From Apostichopus japonicus (Eukaryota > Echinodermata > Holothuroidea > Aspidochirotida > Stichopodidae), in contig NC_092562.1 in assembly GCF_037975245.1 (NCBI RefSeq), forward strand, positions 29,465,554 through 29,525,553: DNA of 60,000 nucleotides. The letters are read 5' to 3'. Positions 1 through 48,200 of the stretch are shown piece by piece. The position numbers and the translations under genes are program-made. Below the pieces are notes generated by a model that was not told the DNA's origin, searched no databases, and saw nothing but the letters and a program-made list of their open reading frames with translations. Numbering within the stretch: position 1 is the first letter of the stretch; each line of letters opens with the position of its first letter.

Positions 1-2760
1 TGAGCTTCTCTGACGTAAGCTGCAGTACGTAATTTCTCTGTACCAGTTCCGCGAAATTTATTTACGCAGTAAACATCGTTCATTATGTTTTCTTTCACAA
101 CGAATATTCAAAGTTGTGCTCCACACGCTTCCCAGATATTGTTTTATGTCGTTCATTTTCAATTCTACTTTAAAATTACATTTTCGAACGATGCATTGCA
201 TGCCTTATCAAGCATTCCTGATTAGTAAAACTAAGGAAGGATATTCAAATATATATTATTTTCATTTGACATGATTTTATGAGTTGTTCCACTTGAAAAA
301 CGATGATAAAACCGAAAAACAAAACATTTACTTCTCATGTGACGCATACCGGGAGATTCATAAAAACTCCCCCTACTCATTAAAATAAACTTATACATGC
401 CGTCAGGCCAGTTGAAAGCCGTCAGGCCAGTTGAAAGCCCTCCCCAGTAATGTTTGATCAGCTCTTCCCAATATACAATACTCAAATAAGCAATGAAAAT
501 ATATTCATTTTCCACAGAAATCTACCCAATGTGGGCCCCAAGTCACTGCTTTATTTTCTTTGTAGTCATGGAAACAATTGTTTGCAACTCTCTTGCTGGC
601 CAGGTGTTTTCAAGTTTTATTAATAGCACGACTTTTGATTGGTTCATTCAAGATAAACTTTCTATCCCTGCTGGATTGTTCTACTTATATATATATGAAT
701 GAATATTTGGTTTTCAATTAACTAAGTAACAGATAACATCCATTCCATTACGAACAGTAGGGGTAAAATAATGTTTGCTTCTAGAGGCAGCCAGCCATGA
801 AGGTTCTGCGGTGCTAAACCCCCCACGAAGATAAATACTATGCTAATTAACATAAGGTAGGCGTGAATTTGACAAAGCCAAGTTTATGATTGGACTAAGC
901 CTTTCAAAAAAGTTTGGTGGTGGGGATATCCAGGGTAGGGAATGCACATGTAAGCAGCATACTACAGGTGGCCCAGACCCAGGCTGCGACCTTACCAGGG
1001 CAGTCCATCTGCTTTCGCGGGCAACTTACAGTAACGGGTTAGGGGGAAAATATTTTTTATTTTTTTTTTTTTGCGTGCATTGAAGTCGGGGGAGATTTTT
1101 TGGACGGAATGCGCTCTCAGAAAAGTTTGAAAGTGAGTGCGGTTCTGTAGTAAACGGTACCGTAGTACGTCAAGTAACACAGGAATTTTTTGGAAATAAA
1201 GATCTCTTTGATATCCAGCTACGACTGTTTCATTGTTGATATTTTTTTCTTGTTTTTTCTGACACTGCGTTCCTTGGTGAGTTAACTTAAACTTATCCTA
1301 GTTTAATACTAGCCTATAACTTAAGAGTCATAGAATGTGCTTGCTACGATCGACCAAGACTAGTTTTTATTATCCTAGCCAAATCATTTTTCAAACACCT
1401 AGTACAGAACTTACTCCGTCTTATATACAATCACACATTTGCAACGTTTGTAATATTCCTCGGCAACTTCTGGTAGAGTCTGAAAACGGCTGTAGTTACA
1501 CTAAGGATTCAACGCAAGTCACAACCTTGATATGTCTAGAATTGCCTTTGCGGTTTTTGATCGCGATAACTTTCGTGGAAATTTCGTTGAAACTTCGTTG
1601 ACAACCGTGCCCGCAGTAGTCTAAATCTTGTCAACGAAATTAACCGAATTTCAACTTTTTTTATCGATTTTTAACTTTTGTTATCGATCGTTGATTTTTT
1701 TTCAACGGGAGTTAAGCGAAATCAGTACTGTACATTAATTCCTTTGTTCTGAGCTTTAAGGCACAGAGCATGGAATGAATACAATAAAAACAGAGTTGAT
1801 ACAAACTCTTCATCAAGAGTGAAGGGAAAACCTTAAAATACTTCCCATGCTCTGACAGAGATAACTCAAATAAATCCCAAACGATGATTAAAAGCAAACA
1901 TAATGTAATGAAAATGTATAAGAAGTGTATGAACCAAAAATTGTGAATTTGTTATGTTAGGCATTTGAAACGATGAATGGCGGTGATAAACGTAACATGA
2001 ATTTATCATTTTGATCGTTTATGATAAGGATTGCAATGTGTTGAGAAAGTGACCCAGGTATGAGCTATGTGGGATGATTTTGTAAAGAAAACACCATACA
2101 GAAAAAGCTATATCCGCAGGTCATAGGACAGTGTGTAAGGTAGTAAGAGACCAAGCTAAATGAGTAGGTCATAGCACAGTGTCTACAGTGGTAACAGCTT
2201 ATCAGCAGGTCATAGCACAGTGTACAGTGTACAGTGTCTACTGTAGTAACACCTTAATACAACCACTGAGTAACTAAGTCTCGATGGCTTTAGTTTTTTG
2301 TTCATTAGGCTGTACATGAAGTACACACCAAACTTAAAGAGAACCTACATATCAACAACTATTTTGCAAGTACCAAGATATAAATAGATATTCTGACTTT
2401 CAGACAATTTCAGTCTTTTCTCTATCAAATTGACAAATATTTTAGAATAGTTATTACGATGTACGGACTAGAGAAAAAGAGTGTTACAGGAAGATAGTAA
2501 ACAGAAAGAAATGAAAGCAAGAATATAAGACCAACATAAAACAAGAAGACGTTAGGTGAGAAAGTCTTCTGAAAATGAAAATGTTACGTTACCCAAGAGC
2601 AAGAGAGTGAAACACTCCAGAATGGCAAGGATAAACTCCCCTGGGGTGGGGGAGAGAATGACTGAGATGAATGCAGTGGTAGGCAGCCATGAGAAGGTGC
2701 TTTTGGTTTAATCATTTTAAAAACCCTTACTTGTGACTGCTGGCCAGGCATGCACTGTAC
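1..2760. other. NIPBL: NIPBL intron sequence, no gene seen
   Basis: No exon with family similarity or coding character was found on either strand. Small structures only: a 19-bp tandem pair at about 400-440, an inverted pair TTCGTTGACAA/TTGTCAACGAA near 1593-1640, and three imperfect ~50-bp repeats containing AGGTCATAGCACAGTG near 2115-2250. Confidence 0.6.
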
Positions 2761-37397
<34,637 letters not shown>

Positions 37398-37424
37398 CTT
37401 GTCCCTTATTTCAGAGCAGTACTT

Positions 37425-39177
37425 CTACAAAGAAAAATAACATATTTTATTCTCCACTGTTTGAACTACATTCATTAATATTCTTTCCCGGTAGCATTTC
37501 TCAAGTCCTAAACAAATTCTAGTAGTTCTCGATTGACCTACACTGTGTATTTTGGCCCCTCCTTAAGTACTCATTCCCAACCAACAACCTTTAAACTGAT
37601 GAAATAAGTTGACAACTCAAGCAAAGAGAAATTAAAACAATGTTTGGCTGCATTTTCAACCAACAGCCCACAGTGGTGTTACCAAACATTGTGCTCCTGA
37701 GTCTACAGCCATTTGCATATTTTTTCTCAAGCTTTCATTATCATTACTACTGTAGGTATTATGCTAAAACTTGCAAACTCAATAAGCAAATCAGTGTTAC
37801 TGTACATTCAAACAACAATCCAGCACGCCATAAAAAGTTAACCCTGTTATAATAGTACTGTTCCTTCACATACTAAAAGGGCCCTTAGCAGGAATTCATT
37901 GTGTTAACATATTTCAATACCTTGGATATGGAATGTTGTAGACCTAACATAAGAAAAACATTTGCTGCATTACAACTTTATACTCTAGCCAACCTATGCA
38001 TGAGGAAAACCTTTAAAATAACTATATAAGGACAGAAACTAAAAATTGCACTTGAACAGAAACCAGAAAACTTGCTTTTGGGGAGGAATGTTTTTGTATC
38101 TCAATGTGCTAGACCTAATGCCAGAAAAGACCCTTGTCCTATAGCAGAGGAATGAAGTTTATAGAACATGAGTTCTACCAAAATATCATTGGACTTCAGC
38201 CAAAATATCAGTTGTACATTATACGTTGTACATAAGTACTACCTCCCTTTGGTAACTACACAAATTATTTAAAAGAAGCAACTTTAATGCAAATCCCAGT
38301 AGCGTAGAAATGCTTTGCTTGTTGGAAAGTCAAATTTGGGAGTGCAGCATCAGAACGCTTATATTGCCACATGCACAAGACCTTGTTAGATTATAGTTTT
38401 TTAATGCAGAACAAATAAGCCATACAAGGCTAGGGCTTACTTCTAGAAAGAGAAATATCTTAGGACAATGATATTTGTGATTTACAGTTACACAGTTGGT
38501 ACCTTAAAAGTTATAAACATGAAGGTCAATTTATGGATTTCTTTTTTCCTTAAACAAGAAAAGCTATAAGGAATATTTAATTCAGCAAAGTCTAAACCAT
38601 ACTTAATTGTTAGGCCTTGGGCTTAAATAACCTACAGATGTTCAACTTAATTACTTTAAATGTTAATTGTTAGATGTATGCTTTGTGAACTAACTGTTAA
38701 ATTTTAACTTGAGCCTATTAAAAGTAGAGCTGAACAGAGATCAAGGTTAAATTACTTCTAAGTTCTAATGATACAGGCCTAAGCTAGGCAAGTCCTAACT
38801 CCATAATGGAGATTTAGGCGTCATACTGTATACAAATTAAAATGCCCAGCCTAAATAAGGATTTCGATATAGCCTGTGGCGTAGTATCAAATTTAAGATA
38901 GGCTATCATAGGCCTATCGAACTAAGCGAACTTGAAAATTGAACTTGAAGTGGAGTTCCTAGTGCAGATTAAAAATGATTGTGAGCCTAAGCTAGGCTTA
39001 CGTTACCTCAGGCTAGACCCAGACCTATTTTTCTCTTCAGTCTTAGTCTTACTGATACAAGTCTTCTTACGTGAGGCTACATAGTACTACTACTAGTAGT
39101 GGCTTAGGCCTAGCCCCTACTAAATTAGTAATAGTAGGCCTATCTGGCTGGATCAGTAACTCAACAGTCGCTTACAC
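37425..39177. other. NIPBL: NIPBL 5' intron (upstream of coding exon 1)
   Basis: No coding similarity. AGGCCTA/TAGGCCT motifs are frequent from 38600 on. The acceptor at 37425 requires that this is an intron. Confidence 0.5.
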
Positions 39178-39700
39178 TTACAGCACACCTCCTGTAGGCT
39201 CCTAGTGTATCTTATTTGCTTGCTATTCCCTTCTACTTAGTATGGCCTTCTTGCTAGTGTTATAACTGAATAGGTTCTCGGTATTCACTCACTACACAGT
39301 AGGCCTAGCGTTACTGTGTCAGTGTGCAAATTACTACAATGCTACAATTTACAACCACTGCACACCGTACTACTACTACTAGACTACCAATGTACCTGAC
39401 TTGGCGTTTGCCTTCACACAATAATGCACAGATATATACAGATAACGCGCAGACGACTGTTTACATTGTGTCCTAACATGTTGACAATACCATACCAATG
39501 TACCGCTAGGCCTAATAATACATGTCCGTGAAAATCCAAGACGAAAAATAACTGCTCTCTTTTACCGTTTAAGAAGCTTCCCCGGGAAGTTTTCGGGCCT
39601 TGTGTGTTTCAGAGAAGCTCTTTATTTGATCACATATTCGCAGAGTTGTTGTTTGACGATCAAGCTGCAGGCTGAACCCCACAACTAGCTAGATATTAAA
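39178..39700 (-). promoter_or_regulatory. NIPBL: Candidate NIPBL 5' non-coding exon / promoter region
   Basis: Coding exon 1 has an acceptor at 37425, so a 5' UTR exon must lie upstream. Donor-like sites on the minus strand occur at 39396 (GTCAG|GTACAT) and near 39187 (GCT|GTAAGT). No TATA box is evident. A YY1-like AAAATGGCGGC is at about 39967 on the plus strand. Confidence 0.25.
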
Positions 39701-42504
39701 TTTCTGGGAACAAAACCGCGCCAAAGAAATCTTCGTGTATAGAGTATATGTGTGTGCACGTCTTTTAAGGCACACAAATTAACTGGCGGATTAATTTTTT
39801 TTACTTAACAAAAGCCACAAAATTGTTAATATTATTCATTCAGTATGGAAGAAATGTTGTGAAGTGACAAATAAAATCGAATTTTCATGGCACAACTAAA
39901 TTGTAGCGCATATTAAGTTTATCCCATTCTGATTCAGAGATAATTTAGCTAGGCTCAGTGATAATGAAAATGGCGGCTGACAATACCTAGTCTCAAATAA
40001 AGGTGATTAAACTAATATTTTTTCACCACATACTAATCTATATACTTTCAAGTGATGCTTAGCAAGAAAACAAGCAAATTTGCTATTAGAAAATGCTAAA
40101 CTTGCTGTTAATCGGTTTATTTGGACACGTTATTTGCTGTTATTTAGAGAGCATACATAAATCTGTACGAAGTAGCATCGAATTTTGTGTCATTGCATCA
40201 AAGACTATACCTAGAGAAGAGACGTCACTTCACCGAAAGTTCAAAACGGAAGTTAATGCGACGCCACTTAAATTCGGGTAGCTAAAACCAGGGAGTTGTT
40301 CCATAACAACTCCCTGGTAAAACAGCAAGTTGTGTAGCGAAAGATCAAAGACACAATGTTCTTCAATAAATTACAATGACAACGAAACCAAAACTCTACA
40401 CAGCTCTTTATATTGGTTTGCCAAGATAGAAACGGATAACTGGATCTAATTTCAACATAAACAGAAAATAAATGGTCTCTTAATTATAAGGCCCAAACAG
40501 TGACAACGCCACCGTCCCTTACTATATAAAATGTGCCAATCAATGTTCCATTATGGACTAATTGTACTGTTTCTTATGTTGTTCATTGGGGCGTAGTGTG
40601 TCTGTCTTCGCTTTTCACTGTAGTAATACCAATTAGTAATAATTAACTTATATAAGTGTCACACCTACTAAGTGAACTGTATAAAGTCGGCATTTACAGG
40701 CGCACTGATATGTGAGAATAGGCTGCTCAAGTAGAGCAAAAGCTTTGAAAAGTCAGGACGTTTGATTCTCAGGATAACTTTTTTGTTATCATTTTCCTTC
40801 TTATTTACATATTTATTTATTTTACTTAGCTGTGACTGTCATAACCCACGAGTGTTGAAAATGCATACAGCGTCTCTGAATTGATGTAACAGGGTGGATG
40901 CCAGAGCTAGGATACTGCTATAGCTATATATCTTCCGCCATGGTAGCATCTTGAATGGGAAAGTTACCAACTTTACAAATTGTGAGATACTTTGTAATGG
41001 CATATTGTGATAGCGGTGTGAATGATCATGCTATCACGGTAATTCACTGAAAATAAGTTTTTTCCTTCATAATATTTATGTCACTTATTAACTTACAAAG
41101 GAAAACATTTCTAAACACAAGTTCTAAATACAGAGAAGATGATAATATAGCAAGTATTCCAGTTGTATTTCATGTCAAGGTCATATGATGATGACATCAC
41201 AGACGACTTATTGATCCATTCCTAGAAAATCGAGGGTTTCACCTGCCAAAGCATCGAATTAACCACATATCGGCTTAGGGACACGATATTGACAATGGAT
41301 TTACAACTAACAGTGTGGGATAGTGTTCTCTTTAAGGTGTTACATTATTTAGAGATAAAGCAAAGGTATGCCAGTTTATCATCGTGAATGTCAAATACTT
41401 TTAATGCCAACTTTTACCTTTTTTTCAAAACATGTCCACATGATAAGAAGACCATAACTTCCTAGTTGTATTATAAAGTCAGCAAATTGCTTGCCATGGT
41501 ATCTACGTTTTCATAAAGGACCAAGACTTACTTCGATGACCATTCTCGAACTGTAAAATTAATGAGTGACGTCACACCGACAGGGTACTTCCCATTTCTT
41601 CGTGAAATAACTTGAAACACAAGGCTTGCCAAATTCTAACAGATATTTCAAATGCTTTCGCAGGTATCAATTCCTTCTTTTTCCATCCGTTTTAGCCTAT
41701 GACTTGTTTTGCAAGGAAAATCATAACTTCGACGTCAATATTCGCTTACAGGTTATGCGTTACAGCCACAACGGTTACCTTCCCACCTTGTGAGGGCTCA
41801 CTTCCCCTTAGACCGAAAACGATTTCCTGTTGCAAATCTGTTAGTTGCTGTACAGAGCAGAGCCAGTGTCGCTTCTTCCCTAGCCACAATCTTTGATTTT
41901 ATTCTGAAAGAAAATCACTTTGAAGAACAGTGACCATATCGTGATTACATTTTCTGCTATGAAAGCCACTAGCCCTCTATTAACGGCGGTTGGCCAGTTC
42001 ATAAACTCTTTTACATACATAACCATAAATAGCAATTTGTTGTCAAATAAAACCAATGGTCACTTTGCGTATCTATCCCAGCCGATTGCCGACGGAGTTT
42101 CTTGATGTAACGTTGGCTCAGATGGGAAATAAACAAAATTACACATTTATATATCAACCTTTCCACTATTTAATTTGAACAATTTTCTGTTTTTGCTGGA
42201 AATTCACTTTTTCTAAAGAAATGTGACTGTTTTTCTCTAAATTTCAAGCAATACTGAAATTTTCATTTTTTATATTAACATTTTCCAAATTTCCGGGTTT
42301 TTCGTTTTGTTTTACTGGAAACTGCATCTATATGGTATCTCAAATTATCAACTCGTTCCTCGAAATTTGAACTTTTGACTGGAAACTTCGTTTCCGAGCC
42401 CAAAATTAAGTTATGTTTCTTTAAATGTAGGATGATAAAGGTGGTCAGTTGGCCTACTGTAAGGCAGCTTAGAGTAGAAGTCAGGTTTGCCCCTATGGCA
42501 CAGA
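39701..42504. other. Intergenic region between NIPBL and NAF1
   Basis: No gene recognised. It contains one perfect small hairpin (40287-40318). Short open frames lack similarity or splice context. Confidence 0.5.
40287..40318. repeat. Perfect inverted repeat, 14-bp arms, 4-bp loop
   Basis: ACCAGGGAGTTGTT - CCAT - AACAACTCCCTGGT. It may be a collapsed or solo transposon end pair; TAAAAC flanks lie close on both sides. Confidence 0.85.
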
Positions 42505-42512
42505 GGGCCCAG

Positions 42513-42885
42513 CAGTGGCGTAGGAAGGTAGTTTTGAGTGGGGGGGGGGCTGAAGACTGATGGCCGGCCTGGGGGAGGGGTCTAAGGGGAGGGGGTGTCC
42601 CCTCCCCTTTGGAATTTTTTGCATTTCCAGGTGGCTTCAGATGTAATTTGGTGCAATATAGCACACTTCAACACCCATTCCATTTTGTAAACTTAATTTT
42701 GTATTTTCACCTGGCCTTAGATGCAATTTGGGGCTCCAAATGAGATTTTTTTTCTCATTTGGAAATGAAAAAGGGGTTTTCTGACTTGCGAAGTGGGGGG
42801 GCGGAATGATACTTCCGCCCCTCCACATTTTTCACTGGGGGGGGGGGCTGGCGCCCCCCCAGCCCCCCCGGTTCCTACGCCCTTG
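42513..42885. mobile_element. hAT-like MITE, 373 bp
   Basis: Ends CAGTGGCGTAGGAA / TTCCTACGCCCTTG (12 of 14 bases pair) inside a perfect 8-bp target duplication GGGCCCAG (42505-42512, 42886-42893). The interior has long G and C runs. Intergenic, between NIPBL and NAF1. Confidence 0.92.
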
Positions 42886-42929
42886 GGGCCCAGGCAGCTT
42901 GCTACACTTTTCAAAGTTAGTGACAAGAG

Positions 42930-43014
42930 TATGTGTAATGTCACACACAACAAGATTAGTATGTGTAATGTCACACACAACAAGACTAGTATGTGTAATG
43001 TCACACACACTTCT
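42930..43014. repeat. ~30-bp tandem repeat, 3 copies
   Basis: GTATGTGTAATGTCACACAC recurs three times next to the MITE. Confidence 0.85.
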
Positions 43015-43649
43015 AAAAGGAGATACACCAAATGGTAGATCTGGAATATTCAGAAGGTGCTCACTCCCCCCCCCCCACCCACCCTCCCCATGTCCCAGAC
43101 TGACATGAATTTCAAAGTGGGGTCTACACTACACTTATAGAAGTAAGGGGCTGGGGGTGAGTTGGCATGGGCTATTGCTATGGTGCTGATCAATTCTTAG
43201 TTTACTTTTCATGTCCATGATGAGGGGGAAAAGGCTGGACGGGGCTGATAATAGGGGCTAGCTGGGCCCACTATGGGGACCATTTAGGACAATGCCATTG
43301 CTCTTACCAATTATCCAGTAATTGTGCTTAACTGTAAACGCTTTCAAACCAAATGTCACTGTTGGCCTTTCCTTGACATACAATATTTAGGTCCTTCTTT
43401 TTGTGCATGTTTTCCTGAAATGTTCAGAGACTAGGTACTATATCAACCATTAGGACCAGTACTATACATCATGCCCACATTTGTATATTTACCTGCAGAT
43501 GCGCTAAGTCAAAAAAAAGTTTTCTTAACAGGTTAGAGTTTGTTTTGTTTATTTATTTTATCATCTGTCCCATATGACATACCTCGCTGATGATAATATA
43601 CAAACTGCTTATCCAATAAGAACTGTATCATCGATCTAATTAGGAGGTA

Positions 43650-43707
43650 TATATACAAATATATATACATACATATATATATATATATAAATATATATAT
43701 ATGTATA

Positions 43708-43796
<89 letters not shown>

Positions 43797-43822
43797 ATAT
43801 ATGTGTGTATATATATTTATAT
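43650..43822. repeat. AT-rich microsatellite
   Basis: (TA)n with interspersed GTATATGAATA interruptions, partly mirrored. Reading frames of Tyr/Ile here are repeat products. Confidence 0.95.
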
Positions 43823-44149
43823 TTGCATCCACAAAACATCACCAGAGATAGCATACAAGTTTCACCAAGGAATAATTTGAGTATTCAAATGTATTGAATT
43901 CTCTTTCACATTACTATATGGTTCCTTTGTATAAACAAAAATTGCTATACATCTTTGAACATGTTCAGCAACTGGATCATTGCTCATAGCATTTTGCTAA
44001 ACTGAATAAATTCTTCCCAGTTCATCATAAAAGTTGTCGTCCGAAGAAATCAATCTGATATGTGTTAACTACATCTGATCCTTCAATAAATGGATTCCAG
44101 ATGACATCATTCATCCTGGCAGCAAGTCCGCTAGACTTGTTCTTCGGTA

Positions 44150-44750
44150 TAACCTATGTGTATTTGTGTACCTTTGATGTACTTATGTGTATTTGTGTAC
44201 CTCTGATGTACTTATGATGTGTATATGGGTACTTTGATGTACCTTTGTGTTTTTTTGTACTCATGATATGCTTCTGTGTATTTGTGTACTTATGATGTAC
44301 TTATGTGTATTTATGTGTATTTCCATACTTGTAATGTACTTATGTATACTTATGACGTGTATTTCTGTACTTATAATGTACTTATGTGTACTTATGACGT
44401 GTATTTCTGTACTTATGTACACTTCTGACGTGTATTTCCATACTTATAATGTACTTATGTGTACCTATGACGTGTATTTCTGTACTTATGTACACTTCTG
44501 ACGTGTATTTCCATACTTATAATGTACTTATGTGTACTTATGACGTGTATTTCTGTACTTATGGACGCTTCTGACGTGTATTTCTGTACTTATAATGTAC
44601 TTACTGATGTGTACTTATGACGTGTATTTCTGTACTTATGTATATTATGACGTGTATTTCTGTACTTATAATGTACTTATGTGTACTTATGATGTGTATT
44701 TCTGTACTTATGATGCACTTATGATTTACTTACGATGTGTATTTGTGCAG
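44150..44750. repeat. ~42-bp minisatellite just downstream of NAF1
   Basis: Units like GTGTACTTATGACGTGTATT followed by TCTGTACTTATAATGTACTT, about 12-14 degenerate copies. It starts about 40 bp past the NAF1 stop, so it may form the NAF1 3' UTR (minus strand). The unit is a multiple of 3, which explains the Cys/Tyr-rich open frames. Confidence 0.88.
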
Positions 44751-44792
44751 TCTTTGATTCAGGTTGTAGTTCTCTTAATAATCACAGCAAGC

Positions 44793-45256
44793 TCAGTATG
44801 GTCTCTGATGCATACCCTGACCACCAGAGGGCATTCCTGGGGGCATTCCTGGAGGAGGTGCATTTACTGGGGGAACAAAGAAAGGGGGAGGGGCAGCATA
44901 GGGTGACATTGGAGGAGGGGAAGCATGCATCGGACCACCTTGAAAATTACTGTACATATTGGGAGGTGGTGGTCCATACCCTGGTGAACTGTTATGGAAA
45001 TGACTGGGTGCAATGTTTGACTGATAATTAGGGCTGTTAAAGGGCATCTGATAGAAATTTCCATTAGGTGGTGGATGGTGAACACCCTGCTGCCATTCAG
45101 GCCGATGCCTTCTGTCTGATCCCTGAGGTTGGGGGTATCTTGGGTACTGACCAGGAGGACCTCTCTCACTGTGAGATGGATGCTGTCGGTTATAATGTCC
45201 TCGGCTTGCACCCCTACTCTGATGATGGTCACCTCTGCTGTTGGTGTGACCTTGAC
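44793..45256 (-). CDS. NAF1: NAF1 last coding exon
   Basis: Residues 428-581: Gly/Arg/His-rich, then Pro-rich (NAPPPGMPPGMPSGGQG), ending HQRPY and TGA. The 42-bp array begins about 40 bp past the stop. Confidence 0.92.
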
Positions 45257-48200
45257 CTGACCAGAAAAGAACGAAAAAGAATTGCATAAGTGTATGAGTT
45301 TATGCTAATATTTAAAACAATTAAAAGTAAATATGTTAATGTTTCTATAATGAACTATTATTATTATTATAATATAGACTATGCATCATAACACAGAAAT
45401 TAGAAATACATTTAATATTGTTAGGGTTGTTATTATCGTTATTCTTCCTCTTGCTTCTCCTACTCCTCTTCCTTCTCCTTTTGTTGTTGCTGTTATTAAT
45501 TATGGAATTTACTATGTAATTGTTATCTAAAGTCTGTATCTAATTTAATTAGATACAGACTATAATCCATCTGTCAGATTTTACAACATTAATTATCATA
45601 ATAATAATAATCAGCAGTTATTTTTACGACGCTTAAGCGACCACAAATGTGGGAGAAACCCGCAGTACCTACCACTAGTAACTGGTCTTGGTGAGTTGCC
45701 ATCTTGATCTCCTTGCTGGTTACTTTCATCTCTGAAACAACAAAATGTACAGAAAAAGATTGTGACCTTTCACTTTGGACATTGAACATATCCAATCTAT
45801 AATGGTTACTGCAATATACAGCAATACCAAGTGTTTTGGAATATCCCAAGATGGAAACATGTTTCAAGGATGAATGTACATAGGCAAAATTGAATTTTGG
45901 TTTGTTGTAGGCAACTTAAAACCATTGTTATAAGGTACTGTAGTCTCTAGACGCTTTGGTAATTTTAAATAAATGACCCCTCAAAGTCTCATCAGAGGGG
46001 CTGGACTAAGTAAATCTAGATGACAGATGACAAAACCAGAAATTCGAAATACAGTAGGTTTCCATGAAAACAGTAACGTTGATTCTGGATCAGATATGTT
46101 TGAAAGCTCCCTTTCTTGAGATATCATGTTTTGCTGTCTGCTGATTGGAAGTAACATATATTTTCATTCTTGACAAAAGAGCAAATTCCTATGGAAACTA
46201 AGCACATGATCCTAATAAAGGGAACCTGTCCAATCTGAATACAAAGATGATTTATGCTGTCATGAATGATGACACATGATCCTAATAAGGGGAACCTGTC
46301 CAATCTGAATGATAAAGATGATTTATGCTGTCATGCATGATGATGCATGATCCTAATAAAGGGAACCTGTCCAATCTGAATACAAAGATGATTTATGCTG
46401 TCATGAATGATGACGCATGATCCTAATAAAGGGAACCTGTCCAATCTGAATGATAAAGATGATTTATGCTGTCATGAATGATGACGCATGATCCTAATAA
46501 AGGGAACCTGTCCAATCTGAATGATAAAGATGATTTATGCTGTCATGCATGATGACGCATGATCCTAATAAAGGGAACCTGTCCAATCTGAATACAAAGA
46601 TGATTTATGCTGTCATGAATGATGACACATGATCCTAATAAAGGGAACCTGTCCAATCTGAATGATAAAGATGATTTATGCTGTCATGCATGATGACGCA
46701 TGATCCTAATAAAGGGAACCTGTCCAATCTGAATGATAAAGATGATTTATGCTGTCATGCATGATGACGCATGATCCTAATAAAGGGAACCTGTCCAATC
46801 TGAATGATAAAGATGATTTATGCTGTCATGCATGATGACGCATGATCCTAATAAAGGGAACCTGTCCAATCTGAATGATAAAGATGATTTATGCTGTCAT
46901 GCATGATGACGCATGATCCTAATAAAGGGAACCTGTCCAATCTGAATGATAAAGATGATTTATGCTGTCATGCATGATGATGCATGATCCTAATAAAGGG
47001 AACCTGTCCAATCTGAATGATAAAGATGATTTATGCTGTCATGAATGATGACGCATGATCCTAATAAAGGGAACCTGTCCAATCTGAATGATAAAGATGA
47101 TTTATGCTGTCATGAATGATGACGCATGATCCTAATAAAGGGAACCTGTCCAATCTGAATGATAAAGATGATTTATGCTGTCATGCATGATGATGCATGA
47201 TCCTAATAAAGGGAACCTGTCCAATCTGAATGATAAAGATGATTTATGCTGTCATGAATGATGACGCATGATCCTAATAAAGGGAACCTGTCCAATCTGA
47301 ATGATAAAGATGATTTATGCTGTCATGCATGATGACGCATGATCCTAATAAAGGGAACCTGTCCAATCTGAATACAAAGATGATTTATGCTGTCATGAAT
47401 GATGACACATGATCCTAATAAAGGGAACCTGTCCAATCTGAATGATAAAGATGATTTATGCTGTCATGCATGATGACGCATGATCCTAATAAAGGGAACC
47501 TGTCCAATCTGAATACAAAAATGATTTATGCTGTCATGCATGATGACGCATGATCCTAATAAAGGGAACCTGTCCAATCTGAATGATAAAGATGATTTAT
47601 GCTGTCATGCATGATGACGCATGATCCTAATAAAGGGAACCTGTCCAATCTGAATACAAAGATGATTTATGCTGTCATGCATGATGACGCATGATCCTAA
47701 TAAAGGGAACCTGTCCAATCTGAATACAAAGATGATTTATGCTGTCATGAATGATGACACATGATCCTAATAAAGGGAACCTGTCCAATCTGAATACAAA
47801 GATGATTTATGCTGTCATGAATGATGACACATGATCCTAATAAAGGGAACCTGTCCAATCTGAATACAAAGATGATTTATGCTGTCATGCATGATGACGC
47901 ATGATCCTAATAAAGGGAACCTGTCCAATCTGAATACAAAGATGATTTATGCTGTCATGAATGATGACACATGATCCTAATAAAGGGAACCTGTCCAATC
48001 TGAATACAAAGATGATTTATGCTGTCATGCATGATGATGCATGATCCTAATAAAGGGAACCTGTCCAATCTGAATGATAAAGATGATTTAGGCTGTCATG
48101 CATGATGACACTTACTTCCTTCTGGCATCTTTCCTCTTCCCTTTCTCCAAAGCTTTCTTCTTTTTAGCATTCCTCTCTTGTTCATCATCACTGTAGTCTA

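Noticed and set aside
43533-43854. Tyr/Ile repeat frames
   Set aside because: Translation of an AT microsatellite.
44247-44906. Cys/Tyr-rich membrane-like open frames on the plus strand
   Set aside because: The 42-bp repeat is a multiple of three, so any open frame extends through it; it also overlaps the NAF1 end on the other strand.
46206-48110. Possible CRISPR-like array because of regular 70-71 bp spacing
   Set aside because: Whole units are conserved with no variable spacers, and the DNA is eukaryotic intron.
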